NCBI RefSeq assembly: GCF_003574965.1
Contig: NZ_CP032317.1
Coordinates: 2,294,001 to 2,358,000 of the forward strand
Reading direction: 5' to 3'
Length of the DNA: 64,000 bases
Source of the DNA: Hymenobacter oligotrophus
Lineage (GTDB): Bacteria > Bacteroidota > Bacteroidia > Cytophagales > Hymenobacteraceae
The notes under the pieces were generated by a model, which saw only the letters and a program-made list of their open reading frames with translations, was not told where the DNA came from and searched no databases. Within the stretch, counting starts at the first letter, position 1. Each line of letters starts with the position of its first letter. The position numbers and the translations under genes were made by a program. Below, one piece after another: positions 59,839 through 64,000 of the stretch.

Positions 59839-60585
59839 ATGAAATTCCTTCTTGCCTCGATCTGGTTGGTGGTCGTTGCCGCCCAGGCCAATGGCCAAAC
59901 CAGCAGCCCCACCGCCGGCCAGGTCGTGTACCAATCCGGCGACCTGACCATTACGCAGGTGGCCCCGAACACCTTTGTGCACACCTCCTTCCTGAATACC
60001 CAATCGTTTGGGCGGGTGGCCTGCAACGGCATGGTGGTGCGCAGCGGCGCCGAAACCGTGGTGTTCGATACGCCCACCTCCGACAAAGAATCGAAGGAGC
60101 TGATCCGTTGGATTACCACCACGCTGCACTGCAAAGTAAACGCCGTGGTGCCCACTCATTTTCACGAAGATTGCGTGGGCGGCTTACCGGAGTTTGCGCG
60201 GAACAACATTCCCTCCTACGCCAACCAAAAAACGATTACCTACGCCAAGCAGCGCAAATTCAACGTGCCCCAGCGCGGGTTTGCCAACAGCCTCACGCTC
60301 GACCTAGGCGGCGCGAAAGTGTACGCCCGGTTCTTCGGCGAAGGCCACACTCGCGACAACATTGTTGGGTATTTTCCGGCCGACGAAGTGCTGTTTGGTG
60401 GGTGCTTGATTAAAGAGCTAAACGCCACCAAAGGAAACCTCGCCGATGCCAACTTGCAGGCGTGGCCCGCTACGGTAACCAAGCTGAAGAAAGCTTGCCC
60501 AAATTTGAGGGTTGTTATTCCGGGCCACGGCCAAGTAGGTGATACTAGCCTGCTTGATTATACAATCCGTTTGTTTCAGCAATAA
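59839..60585 (+). CDS. Subclass B1 metallo-beta-lactamase homologue
   Basis: 248 residues. Signal peptide MKFLLASIWLVVVAAQANGQ. The complete B1 zinc site is readable: H107, H109 and D111 (THFHEDCVGG), H170 (GEGHTRDN), C189 (FGGCLIKE, with K192 at the position that binds the beta-lactam carboxylate) and H230 (PGHGQVGD). The length, the DNIVGYFP segment and the periplasmic location match chromosomal B1 enzymes of other Bacteroidota such as BlaB and IND. A carbapenem-hydrolysing activity is plausible but not shown by sequence alone. No mobile element is next to it. Confidence 0.88.
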   Translation: MKFLLASIWLVVVAAQANGQTSSPTAGQVVYQSGDLTITQVAPNTFVHTSFLNTQSFGRVACNGMVVRSGAETVVFDTPTSDKESKELIRWITTTLHCKVNAVVPTHFHEDCVGGLPEFARNNIPSYANQKTITYAKQRKFNVPQRGFANSLTLDLGGAKVYARFFGEGHTRDNIVGYFPADEVLFGGCLIKELNATKGNLADANLQAWPATVTKLKKACPNLRVVIPGHGQVGDTSLLDYTIRLFQQ

Positions 60586-60771
60586 TGATTATAGTGTAAC
60601 ATAACCAATATTTTTATATACAGCTACAACTCACAGAGACATATACTTGAAACATAAATTGATATTATTTCATCCGAATGCATCTAGCAAAAGCTTTACA
60701 AAGCGTTTTGAGTATCACAATACAGCTCAACCAACAACAATCAAAAGCCCTTCATTAAAAAAACAAAATAA
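60586..60771. promoter_or_regulatory. AT-rich leader region of the DUF4062 gene
   Basis: About 185 bp, well below the G+C of the surrounding DNA, with no gene. The G+C shift begins right after the beta-lactamase stop, marking the left border of the acquired segment. No exact TAnnTTTG is seen; no ribosome site. Confidence 0.4.
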
Positions 60772-61992
60772 ATGGCAAAACAAATTACACATGTAAGTTT
60801 ATTCCTCGCTTCACCTTCCGATCTATCAGAAGAAAGGCAATCAGTTCAACAAGTCGTAGATGAGCTGAATACCCTTATGAGGACAACCATGAGTATTCAT
60901 CTTGATCTACTAACATGGGAAACCGACGCTTACCCATCAGCAGGAATAGATGCTCAAGATGTTATTAACAATCAGATTGGCAGTGATTACGATATTTTTA
61001 TTGGAATGATGTGGCAAAGATTTGGCACCCCAACGGGTAGAGCTGGCTCAGGAACAGAAGAAGAGTTCGAAAGAGCTTACTCAAGATTTGTCGAAACCAA
61101 AGGCAAAACAAAGATTATGCTATATTTTAGTTCTAAACCAATACCACCAGATGATATCAATTTCGATGAATTATCTAAAGTAAGATCTTTTAAATTACGT
61201 GCCCAAGAACTAGGAATACTACATTGGGCTTTCAATGACAATGATTCTTTTCAGAAAATGTTAAAAATACATCTCGCTAATCAAATTAAAGATGTAGTTG
61301 AAAGCTTACACACTAATATAAATCCTAACAAATATAACAACGATTCAAATATCGAATCCCACTCTCCAGAAGACATAGATAATACTGAGGATGAAAACGG
61401 ATATTTCGATTTGTTAGAGATATTTTTAGACAATTTCTCCCAAATAGAGACAACTCTCACTAAAATGGGTGAACACATAGAGGATTTAGGACAACAAATT
61501 AGCAGAAAAGCAAATAAGTTAGATACACTGAATAAGTCACCTAATAAATCTCCTAATAGCTACAGGATACTATTTGAAAGCACATCGTCTGACATAATAA
61601 ATTATGTTAATTTAACCAGCATTGAATTACCAAGATTTCATGACCTATTCACAAATGGCATAGATGCTTTTTCTGATGCACTTACCATTCACGAAAGCTC
61701 TGGCAATAAAATGGAACCCCAAGAATTAGAAGAGCTCATAGAGAGCATCATAGGAACTAAAGTGAACATATACTTTGCCTCAAATTCAATGGTTGGTTTT
61801 CGAGATAATGTCAGCCAGATACCTTCAGCTGCAAAAAGCTTGAATAGAGCAACCAGACTTTTAAAGAATACACTAAATAACGTTATTACAGAATTCAACA
61901 ACTCAACCATATTATTAGATGAATTAGAAAAAACAGTGCATTCCATGCTAATAAGAACCCAAGATGGTGATTCTGAAGCTACTCTTATTTAG
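60772..61992 (+). CDS. Stand-alone DUF4062 protein with helical C-terminal half
   Basis: 406 residues. Residues 1-115 are DUF4062: VSLFLASPSDLSEERQSVQQVVDELNTLM, then YDIFIGMMWQRFGTPTGRAGSGTEEEFERAYSRF, the signature of a Rossmann-like fold related to TIR/SEFIR domains. This domain is often the N-terminal effector of NLR-like (STAND) proteins; here there is no NTPase. From about 215 the protein is mainly helical (LLEIFLDNFSQIETTLTKMGEHIEDLGQQISRKANKLD, a coiled coil), then an AT-rich helical tail to ILLDELEKTVHSMLIRTQD. Base use is far more AT-rich than its neighbours (33-35 % G+C in most lines counted), signalling transfer. It sits between the beta-lactamase and clpB. Confidence 0.85.
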   Translation: MAKQITHVSLFLASPSDLSEERQSVQQVVDELNTLMRTTMSIHLDLLTWETDAYPSAGIDAQDVINNQIGSDYDIFIGMMWQRFGTPTGRAGSGTEEEFERAYSRFVETKGKTKIMLYFSSKPIPPDDINFDELSKVRSFKLRAQELGILHWAFNDNDSFQKMLKIHLANQIKDVVESLHTNINPNKYNNDSNIESHSPEDIDNTEDENGYFDLLEIFLDNFSQIETTLTKMGEHIEDLGQQISRKANKLDTLNKSPNKSPNSYRILFESTSSDIINYVNLTSIELPRFHDLFTNGIDAFSDALTIHESSGNKMEPQELEELIESIIGTKVNIYFASNSMVGFRDNVSQIPSAAKSLNRATRLLKNTLNNVITEFNNSTILLDELEKTVHSMLIRTQDGDSEATLI

Positions 61993-62023
61993 ATAAGTAT
62001 TAAGAACATGAAGCTTTAGTTGT

Positions 62024-62072
62024 AAACGCGACGGGAGAATCTAGAATCTGATCAGGTGCTTTCGTCGCGTTT
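62024..62072 (+). terminator. Terminator-like hairpin after the DUF4062 gene
   Basis: AAACGCGACG (62024-62033) pairs perfectly with CGTCGCGTTT (62063-62072) across a 29-nt loop and is followed by TAATT. It is about 30 nt after the stop. The remaining gap to clpB shows no gene. Confidence 0.55.
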
Positions 62073-62221
62073 TAATTCATAACGTACGTTTTGCGCCAAA
62101 ATTTCATGCTAGTCATTCATCTGCAAGCTAGATTCGGCCAAAAAGTCCGCTTTCTCCAAGTAGCCCACCATTTGCTAAGACCGTATCAGCTTAACCAAGC
62201 ACCTGAAACAGACTTAGCAAT

Positions 62222-64000
<1,779 letters not shown>

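Noticed and set aside
60772-61992. DUF4062 gene as part of a multi-gene defence island
   Set aside because: The flanking genes (metallo-beta-lactamase, clpB) are chromosomal and G+C-rich; no second AT-rich gene, nuclease or NTPase is adjacent.

Overview
The window looks like chromosome from a high-G+C member of the Bacteroidota, most probably Hymenobacter or a close relative in the Cytophagales. Four things point there. Short promoter boxes of the Bacteroidota type (TAnnTTTG, often TAnCTTCG) sit just before several starts. The tmRNA tag ends in SYAMAA, as in Cytophagales. One hydrolase carries a type IX secretion C-terminal domain. The repertoire also fits: a CzcA pump fused to its outer-membrane channel, and DUF5916, DUF4394, DUF4397 and S41 proteins. 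G+C is about 60 % by eye, except for one AT-rich gene at 60.8-62.0 kb. The palindrome CCTAGG occurs about 95 times, against about 21 expected from base composition.

Layout. 0-3.7 kb: a gene-poor stretch with one acyltransferase, the ssrA (tmRNA) gene and a decayed second copy of the ssrA 3' end, suggesting an old integration site. 4.1-11.7 kb: dnaX with an A10 slippage run, a DUF559 nuclease gene enclosed by 76-bp inverted repeats, an M16 peptidase, nested palindromic repeats, and isocitrate dehydrogenase. 11.9-23 kb: small housekeeping and hypothetical genes (DinB-like, aminotransferase, alcohol dehydrogenase, a DUF1990 pair, hydrolases, endonuclease V). 23.4-33.2 kb: a DUF5916 outer-membrane protein, a GluQ-like synthetase, and a heavy-metal RND efflux operon whose pump and channel are one polypeptide.

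33.3-45.5 kb: an ohrR-ohr peroxide unit with a visible operator, a type IX-secreted serine hydrolase, an MBL-fold lipoprotein, a three-gene LVIVD lipoprotein/outer-membrane operon, an S9 peptidase and a Kef-type antiporter. 46.2-52.3 kb: a tolC-adaptor-RND drug efflux operon. 52.5-60.6 kb: two DUF72 paralogues around an S41 peptidase and an unknown gene, a 46-residue membrane protein, a DUF4394 lipoprotein, a zinc-protease-like lipoprotein and a subclass B1 metallo-beta-lactamase homologue. 60.8-62.0 kb: an AT-rich, apparently acquired DUF4062 gene. 62.2 kb to the end: the start of clpB.

The strongest candidates for new biology are: (1) the DUF559 nuclease gene inside paired inverted repeats, with a nuclease-less relative of the repeat pair 3 kb away; (2) the dnaX slippage site, where both alternative frames stop within four codons; (3) the stand-alone DUF4062 gene; (4) the overused CCTAGG palindrome; (5) the pump-channel fusion with what looks like an internal signal peptide. 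All calls come from reading the sequence; no database search was run.
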